NCBI GenBank assembly: GCA_937921505.1
Contig: CAKZUB010000022.1
Location: 1 to 64,000 of the forward strand
Length of the DNA stretch: 64,000 bases
Direction of reading: 5' to 3'
Origin: an uncultured Clostridia bacterium
GTDB lineage: Bacteria; Bacillota; Clostridia; Lachnospirales; Cellulosilyticaceae
The notes below the pieces were generated by a model. It was given only the letters and a program-made list of their open reading frames with translations. It was not told the DNA's origin and ran no database searches. This document shows positions 44,348 to 52,832 of the stretch, in pieces (position 1 is the first letter of the stretch; the number at the start of each line of letters is the position of its first letter). The translations under genes were made by a program, and so were the position numbers.

Positions 44348-45235
44348 TTACATGTTTCCTATTAGTACTAAGCTCTGTTCTTTAATAGGCCTAAAAGTAC
44401 TTTCTAGACTATATTCTCCATCTACATACTGAAATATATAAGTTTTTTCTTCTATTTTTATAAAACCTTTACATCTTAAGATGTCTTTTTCCCTTAACTC
44501 CTGTACCAAATAATCAAATTCTTCTTTTGTATAGCTTTCCTTTGTCTGAATCATCCCTGTTTTAAACTCATGTGGAATTTTTTCATGTTTTTTATAGCGA
44601 GTAGCAGAGGTCTTTTTAACCTTTCTAGGTGAAGTCCTCTTAGATGTTTGTTTTTTATTCGTGACTCCTTGTAAATCCTCTATACTTAATGTCTCCCAAG
44701 CTTTTACTATAATAGGTGCTTTGCTGTTAAATTCTCTGATATTATTTTCAAGAAGACGTATATCTGTTTCCTTAGTCCATTTACTAATCACTATCGTATC
44801 CGCTTGTTTAATTTGTGCGCCTAGTAGTGCATTATACTTATGGCGATACCTCATAAAGTGAACGCTGTCTACAACTGTAATAATCTGACCTAGTTTAAAC
44901 ATCTGAAAATCTATCGTATTAAAAACAGTTAATATCTCATCTATAACAAAAATCCCTGATGGTTCTATAATCACTCTATCGGGTTTAATATGATCTCTTA
45001 TTTCTTGCAAACTAAGTTCTAAATTTCCTTTTAAAGTACAGCACAAGCATCCGCTTGTCATTTCATACACTGCTATATTTTCATTCTCAAAAAGATATTT
45101 ATCAATATTAACGCTGCCGTATTCATTCTCTATAATAACAATTTTCTCACCCTTTTGTTGATACAGCGTTATAAGTTTATTAATTAATGTGGTTTTCCCT
45201 GCTCCTAAAAAACCACATATAATATCTACTCGCAT
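44348..45235 (-). CDS. COG0523 (CobW-like) GTPase 2, putative metallochaperone
   Basis: The start at 45235 (MRVDIICGFLGAGKTT) follows AGGAGG by 7 bases, giving 295 residues; ATGs upstream lack a site. Walker A is CGFLGAGKTT, the metal motif is SGCLCCTLKGN (CxCC), then VIIEPSGI. In place of the usual NKxD there is ISKWTKETD, a weaker guanine motif. A Lys/Arg/Thr-rich stretch (about residues 205-225) links to the short C-terminal domain. It lies between mtaB and mtaA, so two distinct COG0523 proteins flank the zinc methyltransferases. Confidence 0.82.
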   Translation of the reverse strand: MRVDIICGFLGAGKTTLINKLITLYQQKGEKIVIIENEYGSVNIDKYLFENENIAVYEMTSGCLCCTLKGNLELSLQEIRDHIKPDRVIIEPSGIFVIDEILTVFNTIDFQMFKLGQIITVVDSVHFMRYRHKYNALLGAQIKQADTIVISKWTKETDIRLLENNIREFNSKAPIIVKAWETLSIEDLQGVTNKKQTSKRTSPRKVKKTSATRYKKHEKIPHEFKTGMIQTKESYTKEEFDYLVQELREKDILRCKGFIKIEEKTYIFQYVDGEYSLESTFRPIKEQSLVLIGNM

Positions 45236-45299
45236 AATTATACCTCCTTTTTTTACTATACCCATTTTCATCAGATGTTTTCACCCATAATCATATAAA

Positions 45300-45324
45300 G
45301 TCCCTCAGAGTAATACTGAAGGAC
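45300..45324 (-). terminator. Hairpin after mtaB
   Basis: GTCCTTCAG and CTGAGGGAC (minus strand) pair over 9 bp with one G-U, loop of 7, followed by TTTATATGATT. It is 16 bases past the mtaB stop and may attenuate readthrough into the COG0523 gene. Confidence 0.55.
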
Positions 45325-45340
45325 CTTATAGACTATTTAA

Positions 45341-46717
45341 TTATAAATCGTATTTTTTAGGATCGAATTTAACTGGGTCACATTCGTCTCTCATTTCTTC
45401 AATAAAGGCTGCTTCATCTTTTGTAATACCTGCTACTTGTTCTTGCAAAGTATCTAATATACTTAATTCTCTGTCTTCTATAAGCACTTTTCCTGCTTTA
45501 TGAGCATCTTTAAGTGTTTGAATAGTCACCTCTGCTGCTTTTTTCACGCGGTTAAAGTGTCCATCTACACTAAGTATTTCTTTAGATAAATCCATAACAA
45601 CATCTGGTCTTAACACATAAGCTTGAGGATCATAGTAGCTATCTGAATCTACAAGTAAATCTCTCATAAGAAGTCTTGTTGATTCACCTCTCTTAGTTGC
45701 TTCATTCATCAGTCTGCAGTCATATACAAGCTGTTCAAATGAAACTGTTGGTGCCATACCACCTAAAAGTTTGATATTTTGTATGGCTTCATTACTCCAA
45801 AGGTCTGCCATAGCTGCTGCTATATTACCAACTGGTGAAAGATGCGCGCATGCTGCTGTTTTACCTTCCATTGAAATAGGTGTACCTGTAATAGCCTTAA
45901 CATAAACACCTTCGTAACCACAGTCTTTATGTGGTCCTCTTGCGCCTTCTTCGTAGGCAACAAGTGATCTTATAGCGGTCATAACCCTAATAACTGCTGC
46001 ATATGATTTTGTAACAAATTTTCTATCTGCAAGTACCATCGCTGTATTTGCAAAACCACATGCTGTATCTCCGGCTGTTACTGCTCCTGTTTTCTTAGCA
46101 ATATCATCAATACCTCTCCAAAGCTTTTTCATATCGCGACATCCAAGTATGCCTAATGCAAAAACAGCTTGACGCATATCTCCAAACATTGTAGCATCAT
46201 CATGTACTTCTTTACCTCCTATAGATTCTATAGAAAGAAGTTCTGCACCAGCTTTTGCTGCACCTTCAAATAATGTCATAATATTATCCCAGTTTTGTCC
46301 GCTCCACATATGTGTTGTTGCTCTGTCTTCTCTAATATCAACTGGTGTGATTCTTACTGCCCCTTTTACGCCATATTTATTTTCATAGTTATACATAATA
46401 TCTCTAACTACTTTAGTCACTTCAATTCCCCACTGTGGGTTAAAAGTCATTGGTGGCAATACTTCTATTTCTGCTACAAATTCAGGTACATATAAATCTA
46501 CTGCTCTTTTACAGATATCTTCCATAAGTCCTCTGTATTGTTCTAAAACTTGTGGCATAGTATCTTGACTAATACTCATAGTTGGAAGTGTAAAGTTAAC
46601 TTCCGGAATAACATTTCCACCTCCTATTGATAAACCATTTTTAAGAATGACTGGCTTTTTAGATAATCCATATACAAGTTCATCTGCTGACTGATAAGCT
46701 AAATTTTTAAATATCAT
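45341..46717 (-). CDS. mtaB: Methanol:corrinoid methyltransferase
   Basis: MtaB activates methanol on zinc and transfers the methyl group to the Co(I) corrinoid of MtaC. The 458-residue protein follows the methanogen/acetogen family along its length: FKNLAYQSADELVYGLSK at the N-terminus, LLSIESIGGKEV, TAGDTACGFANTAM and GPHKDCGYEG, then YDPQAYVLRPDV. The expected zinc ligands are present as Glu164, Cys220 and Cys266 (Methanosarcina MtaB uses Glu164, Cys220, Cys269). The ribosome site is AAGGAGAG. It has its own long leader. Methanol is the substrate by family; related substrates cannot be excluded. Confidence 0.92.
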   Translation of the reverse strand: MIFKNLAYQSADELVYGLSKKPVILKNGLSIGGGNVIPEVNFTLPTMSISQDTMPQVLEQYRGLMEDICKRAVDLYVPEFVAEIEVLPPMTFNPQWGIEVTKVVRDIMYNYENKYGVKGAVRITPVDIREDRATTHMWSGQNWDNIMTLFEGAAKAGAELLSIESIGGKEVHDDATMFGDMRQAVFALGILGCRDMKKLWRGIDDIAKKTGAVTAGDTACGFANTAMVLADRKFVTKSYAAVIRVMTAIRSLVAYEEGARGPHKDCGYEGVYVKAITGTPISMEGKTAACAHLSPVGNIAAAMADLWSNEAIQNIKLLGGMAPTVSFEQLVYDCRLMNEATKRGESTRLLMRDLLVDSDSYYDPQAYVLRPDVVMDLSKEILSVDGHFNRVKKAAEVTIQTLKDAHKAGKVLIEDRELSILDTLQEQVAGITKDEAAFIEEMRDECDPVKFDPKKYDL

Positions 46718-47029
46718 ATTAATCTCTCCTTTTTATTTAAATACTGTCATTTATTTAAATCTTATTGTTTGTTGTAAGTACAGTATACTAAAACCCTAGA
46801 CGAATATATTTTAATTTAATCCTTTTATTTTTAAGATTTACATCTTTTATTTTAGTCATTTGTTGGCTTTGTTAGGTCTTTTTTATATATTTTTAGGTTA
46901 TATTTACTATATTTATTCACAAGATTTAAGAAAGAAGAAATTTTTTATGACTTTTTATTCTTTTTTAGTAAATAGCTATACTTAGGCTCCAAAGTTGAAA
47001 GAAAAACACTTTAAACTTTTCAAATATTT
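46718..47029. other. mtaB leader / cobT downstream region
   Basis: This is 312 AT-rich bases without a gene. On the minus strand TATACT in TTTAGTATACTG is a candidate -10 with no good -35, as expected for an activator-dependent promoter of mtaB. GCCAACAAATGACTAAAA in the same strand loosely resembles the direct-repeat motif before mtaA and RACo, with one base different spacing. No riboswitch or other structured RNA is recognised. Confidence 0.4.
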
Positions 47030-48100
47030 TTATTTCCATATCCCTATATAATTTTCTTTTTCAATAGCTGCTTCTTCAAATGTTGCCATAGTATATAATG
47101 TGTGAAGTGCCATATCCATTAACTGAAAAGTTAATGTACATCCTGTTCCTTCACCAAGCCTCATGCCCACATGAAAGTAGGGTGTCATACCCAAAGCCTT
47201 CATCGCTACACTCATTCCTGTTTCCTTTGACATATGAGAAGGAAACATATAGTGTGCACACTTTGGCTCTATTTTATAGGCACAAAGGGCTGCAACCGCA
47301 GAAATAAATCCATCTATCACCACTGCTTTTTTATTTTTAGCCGCTCCTATAAATACCCCGCATAGTCCAGCTAAATCAAATCCCCCCACTTTTGCAAGAA
47401 CATCTATCACATCTTCTTTGCTAGGATTATTTTGTTCAATAGCTGTTTTGATTGCATTAATCTTTCTATTAAAGGTATCTTCTTTTACCCCCGAACCTTT
47501 ACCTGCTACATTTTCCAAATCTTCTCCTGTAAGTACACCAAGTACTGCAGCTGAAGTTGTCGTATTCCCAACTCCCATTTCTCCTGTCCCAAACACCTGA
47601 TAACCTTGATCTATAAGAGACTCTACAGCTTCTATGCCAATCTGAATAGCTTTTACTGCTTCCTCTCTTGTCATCGCTGGTTCTTGACACATGTTGAATG
47701 TGCCTTCTCTAATCTTTTTGTTATGTACAAGCGGTGAGGCAATCTCTCCTTTAACACCTATATCAATCACATGGATATCAGACTTTGAAAAGGTTGTCAT
47801 TCTATTGATGCCAGTTATACCTCTTGTAAAATTATAGGTTACTTGCTGCGTAACATCTTGTGGACATTCACTTATTCCCTCATCATAGACGCCATTATCA
47901 GCGCACATAATAATAACTATTTTTTTATCTATCATGATCTTTTTAGTTTCTTGAATCCCTGCTAATCTTATAACAATTTCCTCTAATTCTCCTAAAGCGC
48001 CTACTGGTTTTGTAAGATTATCAATATATTTTTCTACCTCTTTTTGAACATTGATATTTGTGGTTTCAATGCCCTTAACATATTCTAAGATATCATACAT
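47030..48100 (-). CDS. cobT: Nicotinate-nucleotide--dimethylbenzimidazole phosphoribosyltransferase
   Basis: CobT makes alpha-ribazole phosphate (or an analogue with another base) for CobS. The 356-residue protein has LTKPVGALGELEEI, ADNGVYDEGIS, FGTGEMGVGNTTTSAA, DGFISAVAAL and MRLGEGTGCTL, with the catalytic Glu in the last motif. It completes the nucleotide-loop genes missing from the main cobalamin run. Its place among corrinoid methyltransferase genes suggests it sets the lower ligand needed by MtaC. It follows the DUF2284 gene after 64 bases. Confidence 0.95.
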   Translation of the reverse strand: MYDILEYVKGIETTNINVQKEVEKYIDNLTKPVGALGELEEIVIRLAGIQETKKIMIDKKIVIIMCADNGVYDEGISECPQDVTQQVTYNFTRGITGINRMTTFSKSDIHVIDIGVKGEIASPLVHNKKIREGTFNMCQEPAMTREEAVKAIQIGIEAVESLIDQGYQVFGTGEMGVGNTTTSAAVLGVLTGEDLENVAGKGSGVKEDTFNRKINAIKTAIEQNNPSKEDVIDVLAKVGGFDLAGLCGVFIGAAKNKKAVVIDGFISAVAALCAYKIEPKCAHYMFPSHMSKETGMSVAMKALGMTPYFHVGMRLGEGTGCTLTFQLMDMALHTLYTMATFEEAAIEKENYIGIWK

Positions 48101-48164
48101 GTTATAACCTCTCCTTAAGATGATAATTTTTTTCCAATAACCGATGTTATTAAAGTAGTATGTG

Positions 48165-48728
48165 TTATTTTAATAACACTACGCTCATATAAGAAACAGT
48201 GTGGGGGCCATTATTATAAGGAATGCCGCTTGTATTTGCAAGATCTGTTACATCTATACCGTACCCTTCTATTGGTGGAATAAGCTTGTCTGGAAATCTG
48301 CAAGGTTTGTTATCAAGATAAGTACATTTCTCACAATATTCACACCCTCCTGCAGTTAGCCCCATGCTATTAAGACCTGGATACATTGTTTTAATAGCAT
48401 CTGTTATTTCCTCAAAAATTTCTTTATGAACTTTTTTTGCCTCCATCATGCCCTCAAAATCAAAAGAGTCTTCAAGCTGATAAATAGTCTGTATGACCAA
48501 TGCTTTAGTAAATTGATTTATTTTTTTTCTACCTTCTTCAAGTTCACCAATTGCTGGAGGACATGCCCAATTTGTGCCATATCTGCCACACACATTACTC
48601 TTACACATATCTCTCAATTCTTGTCTAAATGTAATCTTGCTTACATCTATGACTGCTACATTATCAGCTTTTAATAGTTTGCACTGCTCTTTAAGTTTTT
48701 CAAAATCAAGGATTCTATTCATTGTCAT
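48165..48728 (-). CDS. DUF2284 cysteine-rich metal-binding protein
   Basis: This 187-residue protein matches the DUF2284 family of predicted metal-binding proteins. Cysteines are in MCKSNVCGRYGTNWACPP near the N-terminus and GGCEYCEKCTYLDNKPCRFP in the second half, followed by DVTDLANTSGIPY. Translation from the ATG at 48728 has AGGAG seven bases upstream; a GTG at 48734 and an ATG at 48722 are alternatives. It lies between the PocR-AraC regulator and cobT. DUF2284 proteins recur near corrinoid methyltransferases, but I know of no proven role. Confidence 0.78.
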   Translation of the reverse strand: MTMNRILDFEKLKEQCKLLKADNVAVIDVSKITFRQELRDMCKSNVCGRYGTNWACPPAIGELEEGRKKINQFTKALVIQTIYQLEDSFDFEGMMEAKKVHKEIFEEITDAIKTMYPGLNSMGLTAGGCEYCEKCTYLDNKPCRFPDKLIPPIEGYGIDVTDLANTSGIPYNNGPHTVSYMSVVLLK

Positions 48729-48743
48729 TCTCACTCTCCTTTT

Positions 48744-50003
48744 TTAACCCAGATTGTTATGATGTCTTACTTGCGCTTGTCTATACTTTTTAGGTGATAC
48801 ATCAACTAATTTTTTAAACACCTTAGTAAAATAACTTTGATCAGTAAATCCTGATTTTAAAGCAATCTCCTCCAGTGTTAGGTCTTCTGATATTAACATT
48901 TTTTTACTATTTTCAATTCTAACTAAATTAAGATAATGTGTAAATGTTTTTCCCATACTTTCTTTAAATATTTTACTTAGATAATTAGGCGTAATCCTTG
49001 CATGATTTGCAGCATCCTCCAATGTTATCTTATTCATATAATTAGCTTTGATATACATACAGGCTTTATGAATGATATCCGCATATTTTATTTCTCTATT
49101 CTTAAATACTAAATCAATAAATTTCTCGAGTAATTTTGTAAGCCATAGATAAAGTTCTTCTATATGATCTATTTGAAAAATCTCTTTCATACATAGTCCA
49201 TTTAGCCAAAATACTTCTACATAATCAGCTCCTCCTGCTAAGGCGCCCTTTGATAAAATAACAACAAGTTCTAGAATTCTTGCAATAAGTATATCAGTAT
49301 CTTCTCCTCCAGTTGCAAAAAGCTCTACAAGTATTTCATTTAAAAGTTTTTTTGTTTCTTCTATATTTAAGCTTTCTATTGCCTCCAAAAGATGTTGTTC
49401 TTTTTCAATAGAATATTTTATATTACTGATACTAAGATTTGACTTAATTCTATCAATAGATTCATATAACTCTTTTTGTTGCTCACTAATCAATTTTTGA
49501 CTTTGCAAAGTCTCCGTATTATGTGAATCACTTAGACTTTTAGCGACTAAAAAAAGCATTTCTGCAAGTGCTGTTACTCTTTGCGGCTTTATTTGCTGCA
49601 CCTCTTCTAGATAGACATAAAGATTATAGGCTTGTTCAATAGGAATATTATTTTTATTAACTAATTCTTCAAAAAGATATTCTTGCTTATCTGTAATAAG
49701 TACAGGCCCGCCATAAAGAGCTGCTTTTAGCTCCCCTGCATTTATAATAGGTGCAATCCAGTGACAAAATCCAATAGGACAATAATATACGTAGCACTCT
49801 CCAAGTCTTATGGCTTGCTCACTATAATATTTTTTTATATTTTTACATAGCAACTGTTTCCCTGTAAGCCGCTTAAATTCCTCGCAAAATTTTGTATTAC
49901 AAGGAATGTTGTTATCTTGATCTTCAAATAGTATATAATGACTTGTTACCTCTGTAGCCTCTTTATATCGTATAGTACTTGTCTTAATTGTCATTTCATC
50001 CAT
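48744..50003 (-). CDS. PocR-AraC transcriptional regulator 2
   Basis: This second regulator has a PocR sensor (about 20-175; CNTKFCEEFKRLT, LLCKNIKKYY, CYVYYCPIGFCHWIAPI, YGGPVLIT) and an AraC domain (about 315-415; ITLEDAANHARITPNYLSKIFK, LEEIALKSGFTDQSYFTKVFK). Starting at 50003 (MDEMTIKTS) gives 419 residues, exactly the length of regulator 1; an upstream ATG at 50033 would place the AGGAGG inside the gene. It sits in the middle of the methyltransferase island just ahead of the DUF2284 and cobT genes, downstream of mtaC. Confidence 0.88.
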   Translation of the reverse strand: MDEMTIKTSTIRYKEATEVTSHYILFEDQDNNIPCNTKFCEEFKRLTGKQLLCKNIKKYYSEQAIRLGECYVYYCPIGFCHWIAPIINAGELKAALYGGPVLITDKQEYLFEELVNKNNIPIEQAYNLYVYLEEVQQIKPQRVTALAEMLFLVAKSLSDSHNTETLQSQKLISEQQKELYESIDRIKSNLSISNIKYSIEKEQHLLEAIESLNIEETKKLLNEILVELFATGGEDTDILIARILELVVILSKGALAGGADYVEVFWLNGLCMKEIFQIDHIEELYLWLTKLLEKFIDLVFKNREIKYADIIHKACMYIKANYMNKITLEDAANHARITPNYLSKIFKESMGKTFTHYLNLVRIENSKKMLISEDLTLEEIALKSGFTDQSYFTKVFKKLVDVSPKKYRQAQVRHHNNLG

Positions 50004-50092
50004 ATCTAACCCTTGCCTCCTAAGCTTAAGCATTCTAAATTTATTATATACTATTATAGCGTTAGAATGAGCTCAGAATATAAATATATAAT

Positions 50093-50125
50093 AAAGAGTG
50101 CGTTCAATATCTGCCCGCACTCTTT
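50093..50125. terminator. Hairpin after mtaC
   Basis: A 10-bp perfect stem (AAAGAGTGCG and its complement) with a 13-base loop lies 14 bases past the mtaC stop. It is followed on the minus strand by an AT-rich tract without a pure T-run. It probably separates RACo-mtaC from the regulator gene. Confidence 0.6.
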
Positions 50126-50138
50126 ATGAACTCTTCTA

Positions 50139-50774
50139 TTATGCTACTACAAACTCTTTAGCAACTTCTGCACATGTTGCAGCATCTGGTGTAAAGGCAT
50201 CTGCTCCAATTTCATCTGCATAAGCTTGTGTAATTGGTGCGCCTCCAATCATAACTTTAACTTGATCTCTAAGTCCTGCTTCATTTAACGCATCAATAAC
50301 AACTTTTTGTTCACCCATAGTTGTTGTAAGAAGAGCTGACAAAGCAACAATTTGTGGACTATGCTCTTTAACTGCTTCAACTATTTTTTCTGCTGATATA
50401 TCAATGCCTAAGTCAATAACTTCTAAGCCTTTTCCTTCTAACATCATTTTTACTAAGTTTTTACCAATATCATGAAGGTCGCCTTTTACAGTACATAAAA
50501 CAACCTTACCTACAGCTTTTACACCCATGTCTACTAGTTTTGGTTTAAGAATTTCAGCACCCGCATTCATAGCTCTCGCTGCAATTAAAACTTCCGGAAC
50601 ATAAACTTCGTTTCTTTTAAATTTACCTCCAATGATGTCCATTCCAGCAAGTAAGCCTTCATTAAGAATAACATCTGCACCAATGCCTTCTTCTAACGCT
50701 TTGTTAATAAGTTCTTTAACATCTTTTAATCTACCTTTTTGTAAGCTCTCAGAAATTTGAAGTGTAATACTCAT
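50139..50774 (-). CDS. mtaC: Methanol corrinoid protein
   Basis: MtaC carries the corrinoid that accepts the methyl group from MtaB and passes it to MtaA. The 211-residue protein has the N-terminal helical cap (about 1-85; EGIGADVILNEGLLAGMDIIG) and the B12-binding Rossmann domain with GDLHDIGKNLV, whose His101 should be the lower cobalt ligand. DLGIDISAEKIVEA, SALLTTTM and VMIGGAPIT follow, as in the family. It is 35 bases after the RACo gene. Related corrinoid proteins serve amines or methoxy-aromatics, but the neighbouring mtaB points to methanol. Confidence 0.92.
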   Translation of the reverse strand: MSITLQISESLQKGRLKDVKELINKALEEGIGADVILNEGLLAGMDIIGGKFKRNEVYVPEVLIAARAMNAGAEILKPKLVDMGVKAVGKVVLCTVKGDLHDIGKNLVKMMLEGKGLEVIDLGIDISAEKIVEAVKEHSPQIVALSALLTTTMGEQKVVIDALNEAGLRDQVKVMIGGAPITQAYADEIGADAFTPDAATCAEVAKEFVVA

Positions 50775-50809
50775 TATCTTAATCCCTCCATATAATTATA
50801 TTTTGACTT

Positions 50810-52573
50810 TTATTGAAAACTCATAGATTCCATATAGTAATCCATGAACTTTACACTATTTGATAGTTCTACATACTTGCATTTACTTTTTATTTGCTTG
50901 GCTACTTGTAAGTACTCTTTATTCAAAAGTACTTTAATAGCACCTATACCAGCAGAATTACCAATACTCACAATTTTATGCTCGAGTTCCTTTGGTAATA
51001 AACCAATTTTAATAGCACTTTCCTTGTTCATATAGCTTCCAAAGCCTCCGGCTATATAAACCTTATCTATAGCCTCTACTGTTATGCCGCTCTCATATAG
51101 CATAGTCTCTATGCCAGCTCTAATGGAGCCTTTTGCCAGTTGGATTTCTCTTATATCTTTTTGATTAATATAGATAGGTGTCCCATCTGATTTTCTAGCA
51201 AGTTCAAAAGAACTCATTCCTTCTATGTCTACTAGATCATCGCCTTCTAAATAGCCTGTTTCATCTACATACCCTGATTCTAGTAAGTAGGCTACGCCAT
51301 CAATAAGTCCTGAACCACATATGCCAATTGGGGCTTCATCATTAATCGTAGTAATACTGAACTTGCCGTCATTTTTAACTACTTTATTGATAGCTCCAAA
51401 GACGCCACCAACGCCATAAGTAATATTAGCTCCTTCAAAAGCAGGCCCCGCTGCTGTAGCACAGCATGTAATATGATTTTGATTTAGAAGAGCAATTTCA
51501 CCATTTGTACCAATATCTATAAGTAATGCACAGAGGTTATCTTCATACAAATTGGTTGCAATTATCCCACTTACAATATCTGCTCCTACATAAGCTGCTA
51601 TACTAGGCACAAGTATTACCTTACAATGCTTAGAACCTTGAAGTCCCATATTTAATGCGTCTGTATAGATCGTTTCTGTAAATACTGGAGTAAACGGTGC
51701 TGCTCCAATATCTTTAGGATTTACATTTAATAAAAGATGCATCATTACAGTGTTGCCAACGATAACAATCTCATCTAGCTCATCCTCATCTATACTATTA
51801 TTCCTTAGCAAGTAAGCTATCATACTATTAATTTGTTGGGTAATTGCTGCACTTAGCTCATTTAATCCCTTCGTATGATGCGCATGCTTAATACGTGTAA
51901 TGACATCAAAACCAAAGTTTTTTTGGTGATTTATATCAGAAAAGACATCTTTGTACTCTCCTGTAGATAGATTGTACAAATAGCTTACAACCGTTGTCGT
52001 CCCTATATCTATTGCAATACCATAGCTTTCTTCCTTTTTATCACTTACAGCTATCACTTCATCTGAACTATGAATCAAGGTTATTGTATCCACATTACTA
52101 TTTATTATTTCTGGCAACTTCCTCATAGCGTCTAAACTTACCTTAGTGACTCCCATCTCATGTTTTAACGTAGTTATATAATCTGATTTTATACCATCTT
52201 TTAAGTTTGAAGTGGGTAAGTAAGTTCTTTTAATAAATGGGTCTAATCCTGATGTCTCCTCATAAATGTCTTCAGCAATTTGATATTTTCTTGATGAAAG
52301 TTGAAGTGTAATATCTCCTGTCACCGTTAGTAAACAAGCAAAATGCACACCATTTCTTATTTCTTCCTCAGTTAAAAGACTAGTTTCTTCTAGTGTATAA
52401 GGTACATGACTCATTACTTTAACCTTACACTTTTTACACTTTCCTTTACCTCCGCACGGAGCATGATAACCACGCTCGTGAATAATAGCGTTATGCAATA
52501 ACTCTCCATGTTCAACATCCAATGTTTTTAAAAATTTATGATTTCCATTAATGATTTGAACTTGATGTTTCAT
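50810..52573 (-). CDS. Reductive activator of corrinoid proteins (RACo)
   Basis: RACo-type proteins use ATP and a [2Fe-2S] ferredoxin domain to reduce accidentally oxidised Co(II) corrinoid back to Co(I). The start at 52573 (MKHQVQIING) follows AGGAGGG; product 587 residues. The N-terminal 2Fe-2S domain has PCGGKGKCKKC and FAC (Cys40, 46, 49 and 80). A linker is followed by the ASKHA ATPase part with GIAIDIGTTTVVSYLYNL, LLIDIGTNGEIALL and VYIAGGFGSYMN. It begins the RACo-mtaC transcript, and bacteria with Mta systems commonly use it in place of the archaeal RamA. Confidence 0.92.
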   Translation of the reverse strand: MKHQVQIINGNHKFLKTLDVEHGELLHNAIIHERGYHAPCGGKGKCKKCKVKVMSHVPYTLEETSLLTEEEIRNGVHFACLLTVTGDITLQLSSRKYQIAEDIYEETSGLDPFIKRTYLPTSNLKDGIKSDYITTLKHEMGVTKVSLDAMRKLPEIINSNVDTITLIHSSDEVIAVSDKKEESYGIAIDIGTTTVVSYLYNLSTGEYKDVFSDINHQKNFGFDVITRIKHAHHTKGLNELSAAITQQINSMIAYLLRNNSIDEDELDEIVIVGNTVMMHLLLNVNPKDIGAAPFTPVFTETIYTDALNMGLQGSKHCKVILVPSIAAYVGADIVSGIIATNLYEDNLCALLIDIGTNGEIALLNQNHITCCATAAGPAFEGANITYGVGGVFGAINKVVKNDGKFSITTINDEAPIGICGSGLIDGVAYLLESGYVDETGYLEGDDLVDIEGMSSFELARKSDGTPIYINQKDIREIQLAKGSIRAGIETMLYESGITVEAIDKVYIAGGFGSYMNKESAIKIGLLPKELEHKIVSIGNSAGIGAIKVLLNKEYLQVAKQIKSKCKYVELSNSVKFMDYYMESMSFQ

Positions 52574-52722
52574 GACATCCCTCCTATTTGTATTCATTAT
52601 ATACCGTTTTTGTCATATCCTATATGAATTTATTACTCTTTTTTGTACTTTATTACCACACCTATCAAGAGATTTTTCCCATTTGCCTATTTAATCTGTA
52701 ATCTAAGATTGTAGATATGAGA

Positions 52723-52742
52723 CATTTTAGCAGAAATTTAGC
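52723..52742 (-). promoter_or_regulatory. Direct-repeat motif upstream of RACo (candidate PocR-AraC site)
   Basis: On the minus strand GCTAAATTTCTGCTAAAATG has two GCTAAA words 10 bases apart, matching the motif before mtaA. It lies about 150 bases before the RACo start and about 90 bases before the divergent MFS gene. Confidence 0.4.
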
Positions 52743-52832
52743 AAAAATTATCGCAATTATATTTTTATCCTATGAAATATTATGCTATAATAAATAGCTA
52801 TGTACAAAAATCAATTATCGGAGTAATAACTC

